Origin: an uncultured Chitinophaga sp.
GTDB taxonomy: Bacteria > Bacteroidota > Bacteroidia > Chitinophagales > Chitinophagaceae
Length of the DNA: 64,000 bases
NCBI RefSeq assembly: GCF_937898475.1
Contig: NZ_CALEJS010000011.1
Coordinates: 248,001 to 312,000 of the forward strand
Direction of reading: 5' to 3'
Positions 8,618-17,691 of the stretch are shown here, one piece after another. Numbering within the stretch: position 1 is the stretch's first letter; the number at the start of each line of letters is the position of its first letter. Made by a program: the position numbers and the translations under genes. Under the pieces are notes generated by a model that did no database searches, was not told the origin of the DNA, and was given only the letters and a program-made list of their open reading frames with translations.

Positions 8618-11047
8618 TTAGTGTTGAACGTTTACATTTTTTAAACGGATAGTGCGTATGCCAAATCGCGGAATAGCTAAGCGGATAACCGACTTCCCGG
8701 CGGCAGTCTTCAGCGGCAGTGTCTGCAATGCCTGGCCGTTCAGCTGCTCCAATACTGCCTCCGCAGCCGTTCCGGAAAAATAAACATTATGCGCACGGCT
8801 GTCACCCGCAGCGTTGTAGATCCTGATCAGCAGATCCTTTCCATCCATCAGCAGCGCGGGTATCTCCCAGTTTTCGTCCTGCAGGGACAGCAGAGAGAAA
8901 TCACGCTCAGCGGCAGCAGGCATCAGCTGCAGCGGTTCGCACCAGTTGGCGGCTTCCCGGCTGACACCAGCGGCATCCCATTTACCACGATGCGGAAGAA
9001 TGGCATACTTTACTTCCGTAGGGCCATCAATGTGATAGTTACGTCCCCATAAGGCAGTACCTGCATACTGTACCGTAAGCCCCAGGGGATACTGTTGTCC
9101 ATGCACATAGCTGGTGGTATGATCCGTGAACATGGCCATCCCGGTATGACCGTCTGTTACAGCGGCCCAGTGCAGGATCACATTGTTTTTGATGCTGTCC
9201 CAGCTGCTGAAGAAAGTGTTGGGCAGCCGGCTTTCTGTTACATCATAGGGTGCATCCTTGCTGAGCTGCTGCTGCGACAGCTGAAGCGGGAACAATACCT
9301 GCAGTTTAAAGCTGTCATTATAGAATGCCTTGTGATAATCTTCTGCACGGTAATACGCTGCCTGTGGTGCGCCTATACCCGGATCGCCCTGCCAGTCAAT
9401 CTTCAGCTGCATGTCTATCCTTCGTCTTCCATTCACCAGTGTAAGGCGTTGCGTAAAGGGATGACCGGCAATAAAGCCTTTGATCTCCGCTGTTACCTGC
9501 GCCTGGTTATCTGTTATGATGCGCACATCAGCCATTGTATCCATACTGGAACGCCAGGCTCCTTCCCGGTAAAAATATCCCCGCAGTTCATTAAAGCCGC
9601 GTGCATTCCTGCGGTCTACCAGCTCGCGACGGCCCCTTTTTTTATCCTGCAGGCTGGTGATCACACCGCCCCTATAAGGGTCTATTACTACCCGGTACTG
9701 ATCCGTTTCAATGGCATAGCGGCCATCTGTCAACCGTTGATGCTGCCCGGCGGGAATGACAGGTGCTGCTGCAGCCTGCAGCTCGTAAACCTTATACCCC
9801 ATGGAAGGCACTTTCGCGTTGATGAGCAGCGGACTGCCATCTGTATTTGTAATTGTCAGCCATTCTTCACGGGGTTGCGCAGTAGTATTCACGATGCGGA
9901 CATATTGCGCTGCTGTTTCATGCTGCTGCAGTATACTGTCGCTTACCGCAAGGGTCATGTCTGTCCAGCGTTTTACCTTATCGATCCATTGATCACCTTT
10001 GTGGCCGTTATAGGGAACAATCCAGCAATCATGGTGTTGCGCCAGCAGCAGTGATTTCCACGCCGTGTCCAGCGATTGCTGCGGCCAGGTCTGGTGATCG
10101 TGCAAAACGCGGATGGCGGCATATTTTTCAGCCGCCGCCAGTTTATTCTCCGCCATTCTTACCTGCTGTGCAATACGCTGCAATACCTGTGCGCCCCACA
10201 CCAGGCTTACCTGTATGTCTTCCTGGCTTAGCTTCCACAAGGTGGCTTGCTGCCTGTCTGCTATATGGCCAATATAATGGCGCCAGGTTGCATACTGTGC
10301 GTTCTCCTTCAGCCAGGGGCCTACCCGCCAGCCCGCATCCTGCAGACACATCCCTACCGGGCGCCGGATACCGGCTGCCAGCGCTGATTGTATATATGCT
10401 TCACCGTTATTCCAGGCAGTGGTTTGCCAGGTAGAATTGCTCACCAGCTTCTCAGTACTATAGCGGGGCACGGTTGGCAAACGGCTGCCGTCCGGCCCTT
10501 CCCACTGTACCAGCTCGCCGCCAAAAGCGCGGATATAGCCGCCCCAGCAGGTATTCGGGTTCTTCAGCGATGCATACTTAAACCCAAACGACAGCAGCAC
10601 CTGTGGCAGTGCGCTGGTAAAACAGGGCTCCTCGCTGGAGTAGGTACTGAACACCGCTCCGGGAAAATGTTCCTTCACCTTTTGTATGCCATAACTGAAC
10701 TGCCTGATCATACTTTCACCTGAACTGGTGTAAAGATAACTCTGACCATAGCCGGGGTTTACATATTCGATACGCCCGGCATCCGACTGATCTGCAAACA
10801 TTTTTTTAAAGGCAGCATAAGCCTCCGGCTCCGTAATGCGTACCATATCCCAGGTTTCCGGTTCCAGCTCGAGGTTGATGTTCCAGTAAGGGTGCGCCTG
10901 CAGCTGGCTGGTCATAAACGCCGTATATCCTTCCGGGTAATGTCCATACCTGCCGCCATGATAACCGTCAATAAAATAGTGCTGCGCAAAAGATCGCTGT
11001 GCCACAACGGTGAGCAATACCGCCAGGCCAATAAAAATTCTTTTCAT
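8618..11047 (-). CDS. GH38-like alpha-mannosidase, divergent at the usual nucleophile motif
   Basis: The start at 11047 (809 residues) is chosen over the longer frame from 11122, because the longer one would overlap the SusD gene and only 11047 starts at the signal peptide (cleavage near RSFAQ). Residues 26-38 (IDGYHGGRYGHYP) occupy the place of the GH38 zinc-binding HxDxGW block and 337-352 (QHHDCWIVPYNGHKGD) that of the late HHDAITGT block. The region where GH38 enzymes carry DPFGHS reads SSEEPCFTSAL (137-147), so the usual Asp nucleophile appears to be Glu. C-terminal beta-sandwich domains follow. It is predicted to cleave alpha-mannosides with the downstream GH92 enzyme. The start codon lies 7 bases after the SusD stop. 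Confidence 0.85.
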   Translation of the reverse strand: MKRIFIGLAVLLTVVAQRSFAQHYFIDGYHGGRYGHYPEGYTAFMTSQLQAHPYWNINLELEPETWDMVRITEPEAYAAFKKMFADQSDAGRIEYVNPGYGQSYLYTSSGESMIRQFSYGIQKVKEHFPGAVFSTYSSEEPCFTSALPQVLLSFGFKYASLKNPNTCWGGYIRAFGGELVQWEGPDGSRLPTVPRYSTEKLVSNSTWQTTAWNNGEAYIQSALAAGIRRPVGMCLQDAGWRVGPWLKENAQYATWRHYIGHIADRQQATLWKLSQEDIQVSLVWGAQVLQRIAQQVRMAENKLAAAEKYAAIRVLHDHQTWPQQSLDTAWKSLLLAQHHDCWIVPYNGHKGDQWIDKVKRWTDMTLAVSDSILQQHETAAQYVRIVNTTAQPREEWLTITNTDGSPLLINAKVPSMGYKVYELQAAAAPVIPAGQHQRLTDGRYAIETDQYRVVIDPYRGGVITSLQDKKRGRRELVDRRNARGFNELRGYFYREGAWRSSMDTMADVRIITDNQAQVTAEIKGFIAGHPFTQRLTLVNGRRRIDMQLKIDWQGDPGIGAPQAAYYRAEDYHKAFYNDSFKLQVLFPLQLSQQQLSKDAPYDVTESRLPNTFFSSWDSIKNNVILHWAAVTDGHTGMAMFTDHTTSYVHGQQYPLGLTVQYAGTALWGRNYHIDGPTEVKYAILPHRGKWDAAGVSREAANWCEPLQLMPAAAERDFSLLSLQDENWEIPALLMDGKDLLIRIYNAAGDSRAHNVYFSGTAAEAVLEQLNGQALQTLPLKTAAGKSVIRLAIPRFGIRTIRLKNVNVQH

Positions 11048-11054
11048 GCTGTTG

Positions 11055-12539
11055 TTAAAGTGCCAAGTCCGGGTTCTTCTGAACTTCAGCGAATGGTAAT
11101 GGAAATTGTAGATCACTTTCAATAAACGCCCGGGTATGATTCGGCGCCCTGTATCCTATCAGCGCAGTGATACGGCCGCTGGCTACATCAAAGGCCCTGC
11201 GGGTGCGCAGCATATCATACCAGGTTTGAAATTCAAAGCAGAGCTCCCAGTATCTTTCCTTCAGAATATCGTCCGTATTCAATGCCGCCGGTTTTACGGC
11301 CGTCGGAAAAGCCCGGTGATGCACGGCATAGTAAGCATCAATGGCAGCAGCGTCTGAAGTAGTGCCCCCATCTATATGGCTCTTTGCTTCTGCACATAGC
11401 AGCAATACATCTGCATAACGGATCAGCGGGAAATTGGCGCCGGAGCGGCCTGTCTTCTCTGCATCGTTGTCCCAGAATTTAAAGATATAAGGCGCTGGCA
11501 GATGGATCATTTCAGCCGGGTACCCATAACGCGGGTATTTTGTATAGAAGAAAGCCTGCTCCTGTTTACGGCCGTCATCAGCCGCATAGGAATCATAGAA
11601 CGCCTGTGTGGGCGCCATTGCTCCGCCATAGGCAGGTTGTATGGAAATGGGCTCTACCGGGTACGGCAGGTAAGCACCATGTATATTGCTCACCGCCACC
11701 GTAGGATGATGCTGTATCATGAAAATATGTTCGCGGGTATTCTGTACGGCAGGATTGCGCAGATCACTATACTGTTCAAACAGGGAAAACTGGTGGCTGT
11801 CTATCACTTCCATTGCCTTGGCATATGCTTTTTCATAATAAGGCATTCCCTTCTGCAAAGGATAACCGGCCATGGTGATATATACTTTCGCCAGCAGCGA
11901 TTTCACCGCGCCAAGACTTACATGCCCGCTGGGATCCACCCAGGGCAATCCGCTGTTCTCTGCCATGGTAAGATCTTTCACGATCTGCTCATACACTGCT
12001 TCTTTTGGTGAACGGCGGATCTTCACATCGTTCAGATCTTTTGTGGTAGCCAGCTTCAGGGGAATATCCCCGAACAGGCGCACTGCCTGGAAATAATACC
12101 ACGCCCGCAGGAAATAAGCCTGCCCAAGGTAGCGCTGCTTGGTGACTTCATCTACGAGGTCCGTTACACTTACATGCGCTATCACGCTGTTGCAGTTCTC
12201 CACCGGGTAATAGGTAGCCACCCACCATCCCTGTAACCTGGTATTTGCATTATCCAGTTTTTCCAGCCGCAGGAACTGATCATCTTCAAAGCCCGAGGGT
12301 CGCGGCCTGCGGCTATAACCGGTGATGTACTCCAGCGAGTATACCGGGCTTACAGATACACCGATGTTCTCTACAAAGGGAGTGGCCAGTCCTTCATAGC
12401 AGCCGTTCACCGCTGCGCTCACCTGCTCCGGCGTTTTATAGTAATGCGCCAGGCTCAGTGAGCCTGAAGGTTCCTCTTCCAGGAACCTGCTGCAGGAGGT
12501 AAGGGCTGCCAGGATCAGCAGCGCGATAGGTCGTTTCAT
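11055..12539 (-). CDS. SusD/RagB-family nutrient-binding lipoprotein
   Basis: A 494-residue lipoprotein (Cys16 in ALTSCSRFLEEEPSG, the typical SusD N-terminus). It contains the helical SusD core with YLGQAYFLRAWYYFQAVRLFG and the C-terminal RYADVLLLCAEAKSH block. It starts 16 bases after the SusC stop and ends 7 bases before the GH38-like gene, so the genes sit in one operon. As SusD it would bind the mannose-containing glycan at the cell surface and hand it to the SusC channel encoded upstream. The C-terminus ends with the ordinary QKNPDLAL pattern. Confidence 0.95.
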   Translation of the reverse strand: MKRPIALLILAALTSCSRFLEEEPSGSLSLAHYYKTPEQVSAAVNGCYEGLATPFVENIGVSVSPVYSLEYITGYSRRPRPSGFEDDQFLRLEKLDNANTRLQGWWVATYYPVENCNSVIAHVSVTDLVDEVTKQRYLGQAYFLRAWYYFQAVRLFGDIPLKLATTKDLNDVKIRRSPKEAVYEQIVKDLTMAENSGLPWVDPSGHVSLGAVKSLLAKVYITMAGYPLQKGMPYYEKAYAKAMEVIDSHQFSLFEQYSDLRNPAVQNTREHIFMIQHHPTVAVSNIHGAYLPYPVEPISIQPAYGGAMAPTQAFYDSYAADDGRKQEQAFFYTKYPRYGYPAEMIHLPAPYIFKFWDNDAEKTGRSGANFPLIRYADVLLLCAEAKSHIDGGTTSDAAAIDAYYAVHHRAFPTAVKPAALNTDDILKERYWELCFEFQTWYDMLRTRRAFDVASGRITALIGYRAPNHTRAFIESDLQFPLPFAEVQKNPDLAL

Positions 12540-12555
12540 ATGATCATCTCTTTGT

Positions 12556-15500
12556 TCAGAGTGTAATGTTTATGGTGAAGGCCAGCGTTTTCGCCTTCGG
12601 GTATTGATACAGGTCTACGCCCTGGTTAAAGTCGCCGTCAAAAGACGATGCCTCCGGATCATATCCCCTGTATTTGGTGAACAGGAAATAATTCTCTGCA
12701 CTGATGCCCAGCATCGCCGTGTTCAGGTGCAGGCGCTTCAGCCATCCGGCAGGCAGCCGGTAACCCAGCGTAATATTCCGCACCCGCAGAAAAGATCCTT
12801 TCTCTACATTATAGCTGTCAATCTCATTGATAAGCCCATCGCCGGGCAGGCGCAGGGCGGCGTTCATCACACCCTGGTGCTGTGGTGTCCACGCATCCAG
12901 CACGCTGCGGTAGCTGTTGGTGGTAGGCGCCGAACTCTCCATGATCAGCCGCGTCAGGTTGGCCAGGCTGTGTCCGTAGATCACCTGGAGGTCTACCGCC
13001 AGCGAAAAGTTGCGGTAGTTGAAGGTGTTGACCATACTGGCTTCAAAGTCGGGCATGCCGTTACCCAGCACCGTACGGTCGTTTGCGTCTTTGACTTTAT
13101 TGTTGTTCAGGTCTGCATATTTCAGGTCGCCCGGCTGCCTGCCATATACCGCTGCTGCTGCCGCTTCCTGTGTTCCCCAGGTGCCGAGGCGCAGGTAACC
13201 GTAAAACTCATTCAGCGGACGGCCTTCCATAATACGGCCTGCCCATGGATACATGATATCGCCGTTCAGTTCCAGTACGCGGGAGCGGTTCATGGAGTAG
13301 ATCAGTGAAGTATTCCATGAAAAGTACCTGCGCCGGACGTTGTTCGTTACCAGCGATAGTTCCAGTCCCCTGTTACGGATAGAACCAATATTGTCAAATG
13401 CCCCTGCGTAACCTGTAGTAGCAGGTAATAACTTATAGTACAGCAGATCTTTTGTTACCCGGTTGTAGATATCGCCTGTGAACTGCAGCCTGCCGTCCAG
13501 CAGCAGGGCGTCGATACCGAAATTGAACTGGTGGGCCTTCTCCCATTTCAGGTTCTTGTTACCCAGTCCCGCTAACGTGGCCGAAGGCGCTACCTGTCCG
13601 CCAAACGCCGCCTGGCCGCTGTTGATCTTGTCCTGCGTTACATAATCGCCGATATCTGCATTCCCAACAATGCCGTAGCTCATGCGCAGCTTCAGATCAT
13701 TGAGCCTGCGCACATCGCGCAGGAAGGGTTCTGAAGATAAGCGCCAGGCAGCAGAGAAGCTGGGAAAATAGCCGTACCTGTTATTGGCGCCGAAACGTGA
13801 TGAGCCGTCTGCCCGGAATGAAAAACCGAACAGGTAGCGGTTATCATAATCATAATTGAACCGCATGTAGTACGAGTTCATGGCGGTGTTGCTGGATCCT
13901 GACTCCGGGCGTTGCGGCACCAGGCCCGTTTGCAGGCTGTTATACGAAAAGAAATCATCAAAGAACCCTTCGCTGCCTGCTTTGGTGCTCATGTTGGCAA
14001 AGTAATACCAGCTGGCGCCCGCTACGCCGGTGAGCTTATGTTTGCCCAGCTGCTCGTTCCAGGTAAAATAATCTTCCGTTGTCCAGGAGCCGGAATTGCC
14101 ATGTCCGCGGGTAGCTACGCCCTTTTGCGTATCAGAATAACCGCGTATGTCGCGTCCTGAATAGTACAGGTCATAAGTAGCGCCGGTTTGCCCGCTGAAG
14201 CTGGCGGTAAACTGCAGCTTGCTGCTCAGGTAAAAAGTGGCCAGCAGGTTGCCCATCGTATACGTACGGCTGGCTACAGACTCAACTTCTCTCATCAGCC
14301 GCACCGGGTTCTCAGAATCTTCTGCGCCCGGGTAATCGCCTTTACGTGAATAGGTGCCGTCTGCATACTTCACCGGCAGAAAGGGCAGGAATTCATAGAC
14401 CTGCCGCACGGCATTCAGTCCGAAAGTATTGATGTCTACATTATTCTGTTTATACGCACCGCTGTTGATCACCGCCTGAAGATGCAGCCATTTCTTCACG
14501 TCCCAGCCCAGGTTAATAAACCCGTTCACCTGCCGCGAATAGCTGTTGATCAGGATACCCTGCTGATCGTTATACGAAAGACTTGCAAGGGCGCTGATAT
14601 CATCTTTCCCCAGAGAAAAAGAGAGCGCATGCTCGTGCGAAATGGCCAGACGGCTCGCGGCATCCTGCCAATCAGTATGATACTTTGGCGTACCGTCTGC
14701 ATTGAACAACTCTTCCTTGCGCGGGAACTTCCAGTCAGGATCCAGGTGCGGTGCAAGGCGGCCCGGCACGTATTCATACTGGCGTTTGAACATTTCCAGT
14801 GCTTCGCCGGCATCCATCAGGTCTACTTTACGGGCCAGGGTGCCAAAGCTGAGCGTGTTGCGGAATGTAATACCCGGACTGTCCTTTCCTCCCTTCTTAG
14901 TGGTGATCACGATCACGCCGTTGGATCCTCTTGATCCATAAATAGCCGAGGCAGCTGCATCTTTCAGCACGTCTACCGCGGCAACAATATTCGGATCGAT
15001 TACCAGTGGATCAGCGCCCACAATGCCATCTATCACGTACAACGGCCCGTTGTACGCATTGATGGAGCCCGTGCCTCGGATCTTTACAATGGGATTGCCG
15101 CCCGGCTTACCGGAGTTCATCATCACGCTTACACCGGCTACTTTACCCGCCAGGCCCTGCATCACGTTCATGGTGGTGGCCCGTTCATTCAGGTCTTCCC
15201 CCTTCACTGTGCCAACAGCCGTGGTGAGGTGCTCTTTACTGGAAGTGCCGTAGCCGATCACCACTACTTCGCCCAGTGGAGACGGTTTGGGCAATAAGGT
15301 AACGTATAGGGATACCGGACCTGTAACCGGTAGCGCTTCCTCGTAAAAGCCCATCAGGCGGAACAGCAGGGTGTCTCCCGGACCTGCGCGGATATTAAAT
15401 CCACCTGCCTGGTCGGTCATCACACGGCGTTGCATTCCCTTTGTGAACACGTTCACACCCGGCAGCGCATTGCCCTGCTCATCCGTTACACGACCGCTTA

Positions 15501-15879
15501 TTTCCTGTACAGGAGCCGTTTCAGCAGCCATTTTCTCCTGCCGCGTGATCAGGATGTTCCTGCCCCTCAGCTCATACTGCAGGGCAGCCGGCAGCAGTTG
15601 CAGCACCTGTGCCAGGGAAATCTTTTTTTTGCTGATCGTTATTTTACCGCTGCCTGCAATTTCTGCAGGATTGTACACAAACCTGAACCGTGTATTGGCT
15701 TCTATCTGTTCAAATACTTTATCGAATCCCTGGTTCACTACCTGTATATTCACCAGGGTACGCTGCAGCTCTTCCGTTGTTCCCGTTTGTGCGGCTATCG
15801 GCTGAAGGATCCCGCCACACAATACCAGTACAAGGCAGGCCAGCCATATTATTCGCCTAATGCTTTGGTTGATCATCAT
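12556..15879 (-). CDS. SusC-type TonB-dependent transducer with STN domain
   Basis: The start at 15879 (1107 residues) overlaps the end of FecR by 23 bases, in keeping with translational coupling; further in-frame ATGs at 15894 and 15936 lie deeper within FecR. After a signal peptide (about 1-30) comes an STN domain (about 45-113), the part of TonB-dependent transducers that contacts a FecR protein in the periplasm. A carboxypeptidase-regulatory-like domain (about 127-205), plug (EVVVIGYGTSS, VIDGIVGAD, IYGSRGSNGVIVITTKKGG) and a full beta-barrel follow. With the adjacent FecR and ECF sigma genes this forms a complete cell-surface signalling chain. It also imports glycan with the downstream SusD. 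Confidence 0.95.
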   Translation of the reverse strand: MMINQSIRRIIWLACLVLVLCGGILQPIAAQTGTTEELQRTLVNIQVVNQGFDKVFEQIEANTRFRFVYNPAEIAGSGKITISKKKISLAQVLQLLPAALQYELRGRNILITRQEKMAAETAPVQEISGRVTDEQGNALPGVNVFTKGMQRRVMTDQAGGFNIRAGPGDTLLFRLMGFYEEALPVTGPVSLYVTLLPKPSPLGEVVVIGYGTSSKEHLTTAVGTVKGEDLNERATTMNVMQGLAGKVAGVSVMMNSGKPGGNPIVKIRGTGSINAYNGPLYVIDGIVGADPLVIDPNIVAAVDVLKDAAASAIYGSRGSNGVIVITTKKGGKDSPGITFRNTLSFGTLARKVDLMDAGEALEMFKRQYEYVPGRLAPHLDPDWKFPRKEELFNADGTPKYHTDWQDAASRLAISHEHALSFSLGKDDISALASLSYNDQQGILINSYSRQVNGFINLGWDVKKWLHLQAVINSGAYKQNNVDINTFGLNAVRQVYEFLPFLPVKYADGTYSRKGDYPGAEDSENPVRLMREVESVASRTYTMGNLLATFYLSSKLQFTASFSGQTGATYDLYYSGRDIRGYSDTQKGVATRGHGNSGSWTTEDYFTWNEQLGKHKLTGVAGASWYYFANMSTKAGSEGFFDDFFSYNSLQTGLVPQRPESGSSNTAMNSYYMRFNYDYDNRYLFGFSFRADGSSRFGANNRYGYFPSFSAAWRLSSEPFLRDVRRLNDLKLRMSYGIVGNADIGDYVTQDKINSGQAAFGGQVAPSATLAGLGNKNLKWEKAHQFNFGIDALLLDGRLQFTGDIYNRVTKDLLYYKLLPATTGYAGAFDNIGSIRNRGLELSLVTNNVRRRYFSWNTSLIYSMNRSRVLELNGDIMYPWAGRIMEGRPLNEFYGYLRLGTWGTQEAAAAAVYGRQPGDLKYADLNNNKVKDANDRTVLGNGMPDFEASMVNTFNYRNFSLAVDLQVIYGHSLANLTRLIMESSAPTTNSYRSVLDAWTPQHQGVMNAALRLPGDGLINEIDSYNVEKGSFLRVRNITLGYRLPAGWLKRLHLNTAMLGISAENYFLFTKYRGYDPEASSFDGDFNQGVDLYQYPKAKTLAFTINITL

Positions 15880-16840
15880 ATACCAGGTATTCATTGCCAC
15901 CCGGCGCCTCCCGGTAGCTGAATCCATAAATATCACATAGCATTTTCAGTATATCCTTCAACGCGGTGTTCCTGTCAAAACGGGCGGTGAGCATGGCGTT
16001 GGCGACAGGCGCCGTTGCAAAGCGGATCCGCACATTGTAGGCGCGTTCCAGTCTTTGTGCAATCCTGGCAAATGTAAGGTTCCTGAACACCAGCTGCCCT
16101 TCCCGCCAGGCGTTATAATCTGCCGCGTTGATCCTTGCTGTATCTATTGTATTTTTTTCGCTGTAATAAACCGCCTGCTGATTTTCGCTGAGCGCAATAA
16201 GGCGGCCCTGCTCATTTCCCACAGCCACCTTCCCTCCAGACACGGTTACGGTGATGGCTGCCTCCGGCGTATAGGCGTCGATATTAAAACTGGTGCCAAG
16301 CACTTCTACATCCAGCTTTCCTGCATGCACCAGGAAAGCATTCCCCTGCTGCGGCGCCACTTCAAAATAGGCCTCGCCTTCGAGCCACAGTTCGCGGCTG
16401 GACGCCTGCGTATAACGCAGCTTGCTGTCAAAGTTCAGCCAGATCAGCGTTCCATCCGGCAAGGCGATCTTTTTGACAGCGCTCCTGTCTGCCTGCTCAG
16501 TTACTGTAAGCCCCGTTGTGGCAGGTCCTTTTCCCGGGTTGCGGGCAAGATAGATGCCGCCCGCCAGCACCAATACCAGGACACTGGCGGCTGCCCACCG
16601 GTAACGGCGGAAGGAACCTTTTACCACCCTTGCGGCAGGGGAGCCGGCCACTATTCCGTGGCTGATGCGCAGGAAAAGCAGCTGCTCCAGCGCGTTGCGT
16701 TCCCCTTCACTGAGCCGTTCCGTCAAACCGGCGTGCCCCTCAAAAGAGCGGTACCACTCGTCTACCTCCCGGACTTCCTCTTCCGTGGCGGTTCCGTCCA
16801 GGTATTTAGTCAATAGTGCTTTTAGCCGGTCGTTGTTCAT
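15857..16840 (-). CDS. FecR-family anti-sigma factor
   Basis: The start at 16840 gives 327 residues beginning MNNDRLKALLTKYLDG, the usual FecR N-terminus; the upstream in-frame extension to 17104 would overlap the sigma gene and has no similarity to the family. The N-terminal ~75 residues are the cytoplasmic sigma-binding part. One membrane segment (about 80-98) is followed by a periplasmic FecR domain (about 115-215) and a C-terminal DUF4974-type STN-binding domain. It holds the ECF sigma factor until SusC signals substrate. The 3' end overlaps the SusC start. An unusual conserved element (16861-16888) fills the gap to the sigma gene. Confidence 0.95.
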   Translation of the reverse strand: MNNDRLKALLTKYLDGTATEEEVREVDEWYRSFEGHAGLTERLSEGERNALEQLLFLRISHGIVAGSPAARVVKGSFRRYRWAAASVLVLVLAGGIYLARNPGKGPATTGLTVTEQADRSAVKKIALPDGTLIWLNFDSKLRYTQASSRELWLEGEAYFEVAPQQGNAFLVHAGKLDVEVLGTSFNIDAYTPEAAITVTVSGGKVAVGNEQGRLIALSENQQAVYYSEKNTIDTARINAADYNAWREGQLVFRNLTFARIAQRLERAYNVRIRFATAPVANAMLTARFDRNTALKDILKMLCDIYGFSYREAPGGNEYLVYDDQPKH

Positions 16841-16860
16841 ATTGATAGTCTCTAACATTA

Positions 16861-16888
16861 GACACCTGGAAAATGGTCTACCGCCATT
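16861..16888 (-). promoter_or_regulatory. Copy 1 of a 28-bp element between sigma factor and FecR genes
   Basis: On the minus strand it reads AATGGCGGTA, five variable bases, then TTTTCCAGGTGTC, 20 bases before the FecR start and starting 5 bases after the sigma stop codon. A second copy lies at 4875-4902 ahead of another SusD operon. Twenty-three bases are identical at fixed spacing. Its role as sigma-dependent promoter, RNA processing site or attenuator is unproven. Confidence 0.6.
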
Positions 16889-16893
16889 GTGGT

Positions 16894-17517
16894 TCAAAAT
16901 AGTTTGAAAAATCTTTCCACTAACAGCAGCAGCAAGGCCAGGAACCAGAACAATGTAAAATTGTATTCCTTCAGGCGCGAACGCAGTATTTTCAGGGCTT
17001 TGCCCATGTGTTTCTCCACGGTGTTCACTGATATACCCAGTTGTTCTGCAATGTGCTGGTACGACAAATGTTCTCTGCGGCTCAGGTAAAATACTTCGCG
17101 GCACTTTTCAGGCATACTGGCGCAGGATTCGTCTATCCGCTGCTGCAGTTCCTTTAACTGCAGGCGGCTGGCGGCATCGTGCTGATAAGGCTCGCCGCCT
17201 TTCAGCATCCGCTGCCGATAGGTATTGCGTACCAGCTCTGCCCGTACGGTATTCAGCACTTTATTTTTCAGAGATATATGCAGGTAACTGCGGAGAGAGG
17301 TGTGCAATATGATGGTTTCCCTTTTCAGGTACAGGTTCACCAGCAGGCTTTGTACCAGCTCCATGGCTGTTTCCCGCTCTTTTACGCGCCGGTAGGCCGC
17401 ATCCAGCAGCTCCTGCCAGAAGCGCCGGAAGATCTCTTCAAACGCTTCTTTATTTCCCTGCTTTACCTGCAGGAATAATTCTTCATCAACATACGTGGAA
17501 AGGTCTTGTCGCATCAC
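16894..17517 (-). CDS. ECF RNA polymerase sigma factor (Bacteroidota FecI-like) with hydrophobic C-terminal tail
   Basis: A 207-residue sigma-70 factor with region 2 (about residues 15-85) and region 4 (about 125-180), including the helix-turn-helix LSYQHIAEQLGISVNTVEKH. The start may be Met1 or Met2. Residues 185-204 (FTLFWFLALLLLLVERFF) form a strongly hydrophobic stretch long enough to cross or attach to a membrane, an unusual addition to a sigma factor. It heads the mannoside operon; the FecR partner follows after 53 bases that contain a 28-bp shared element. It probably directs transcription of the SusC/SusD/mannosidase genes and possibly of itself. Confidence 0.94.
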   Translation of the reverse strand: MMRQDLSTYVDEELFLQVKQGNKEAFEEIFRRFWQELLDAAYRRVKERETAMELVQSLLVNLYLKRETIILHTSLRSYLHISLKNKVLNTVRAELVRNTYRQRMLKGGEPYQHDAASRLQLKELQQRIDESCASMPEKCREVFYLSRREHLSYQHIAEQLGISVNTVEKHMGKALKILRSRLKEYNFTLFWFLALLLLLVERFFKLF

Positions 17518-17630
17518 GGGAATTCAATCTACCGGCTAATTTAATCGATTTAGCAGTATTTTCTTAATCTTCCCGTAAAATTGATTATTTGCACATTTTT
17601 TTTGCCGTATAAGGTGTGTGTCGGTATAAA

Positions 17631-17667
17631 ACAACAGCACCCGCGCCGAATGCGCGGGTGCTGTTGT
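17631..17667 (-). terminator. Rho-independent terminator of the small lipoprotein gene
   Basis: A perfect 16-bp stem (17631-17646 with 17652-17667) with a 5-base loop, GC-rich in the middle. On the minus strand it is followed by TTTTAT. It lies 25 bases beyond the stop codon of the lipoprotein at 17692 and separates it from the sigma-factor operon. Confidence 0.9.
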
Positions 17668-17691
17668 CTGATAAGATGTAAAAATGTAATG

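Noticed and set aside
9095..10054. A 319-codon ORF opposite the GH38-like gene
   Set aside because: The antisense translation is low-quality and rich in Cys/His; the minus-strand gene has domains and operon spacing.
16841..17104. N-terminal extension of FecR
   Set aside because: It would overlap the sigma-factor gene over most of its length and lacks FecR similarity; the ATG at 16840 gives the standard FecR N-terminus.
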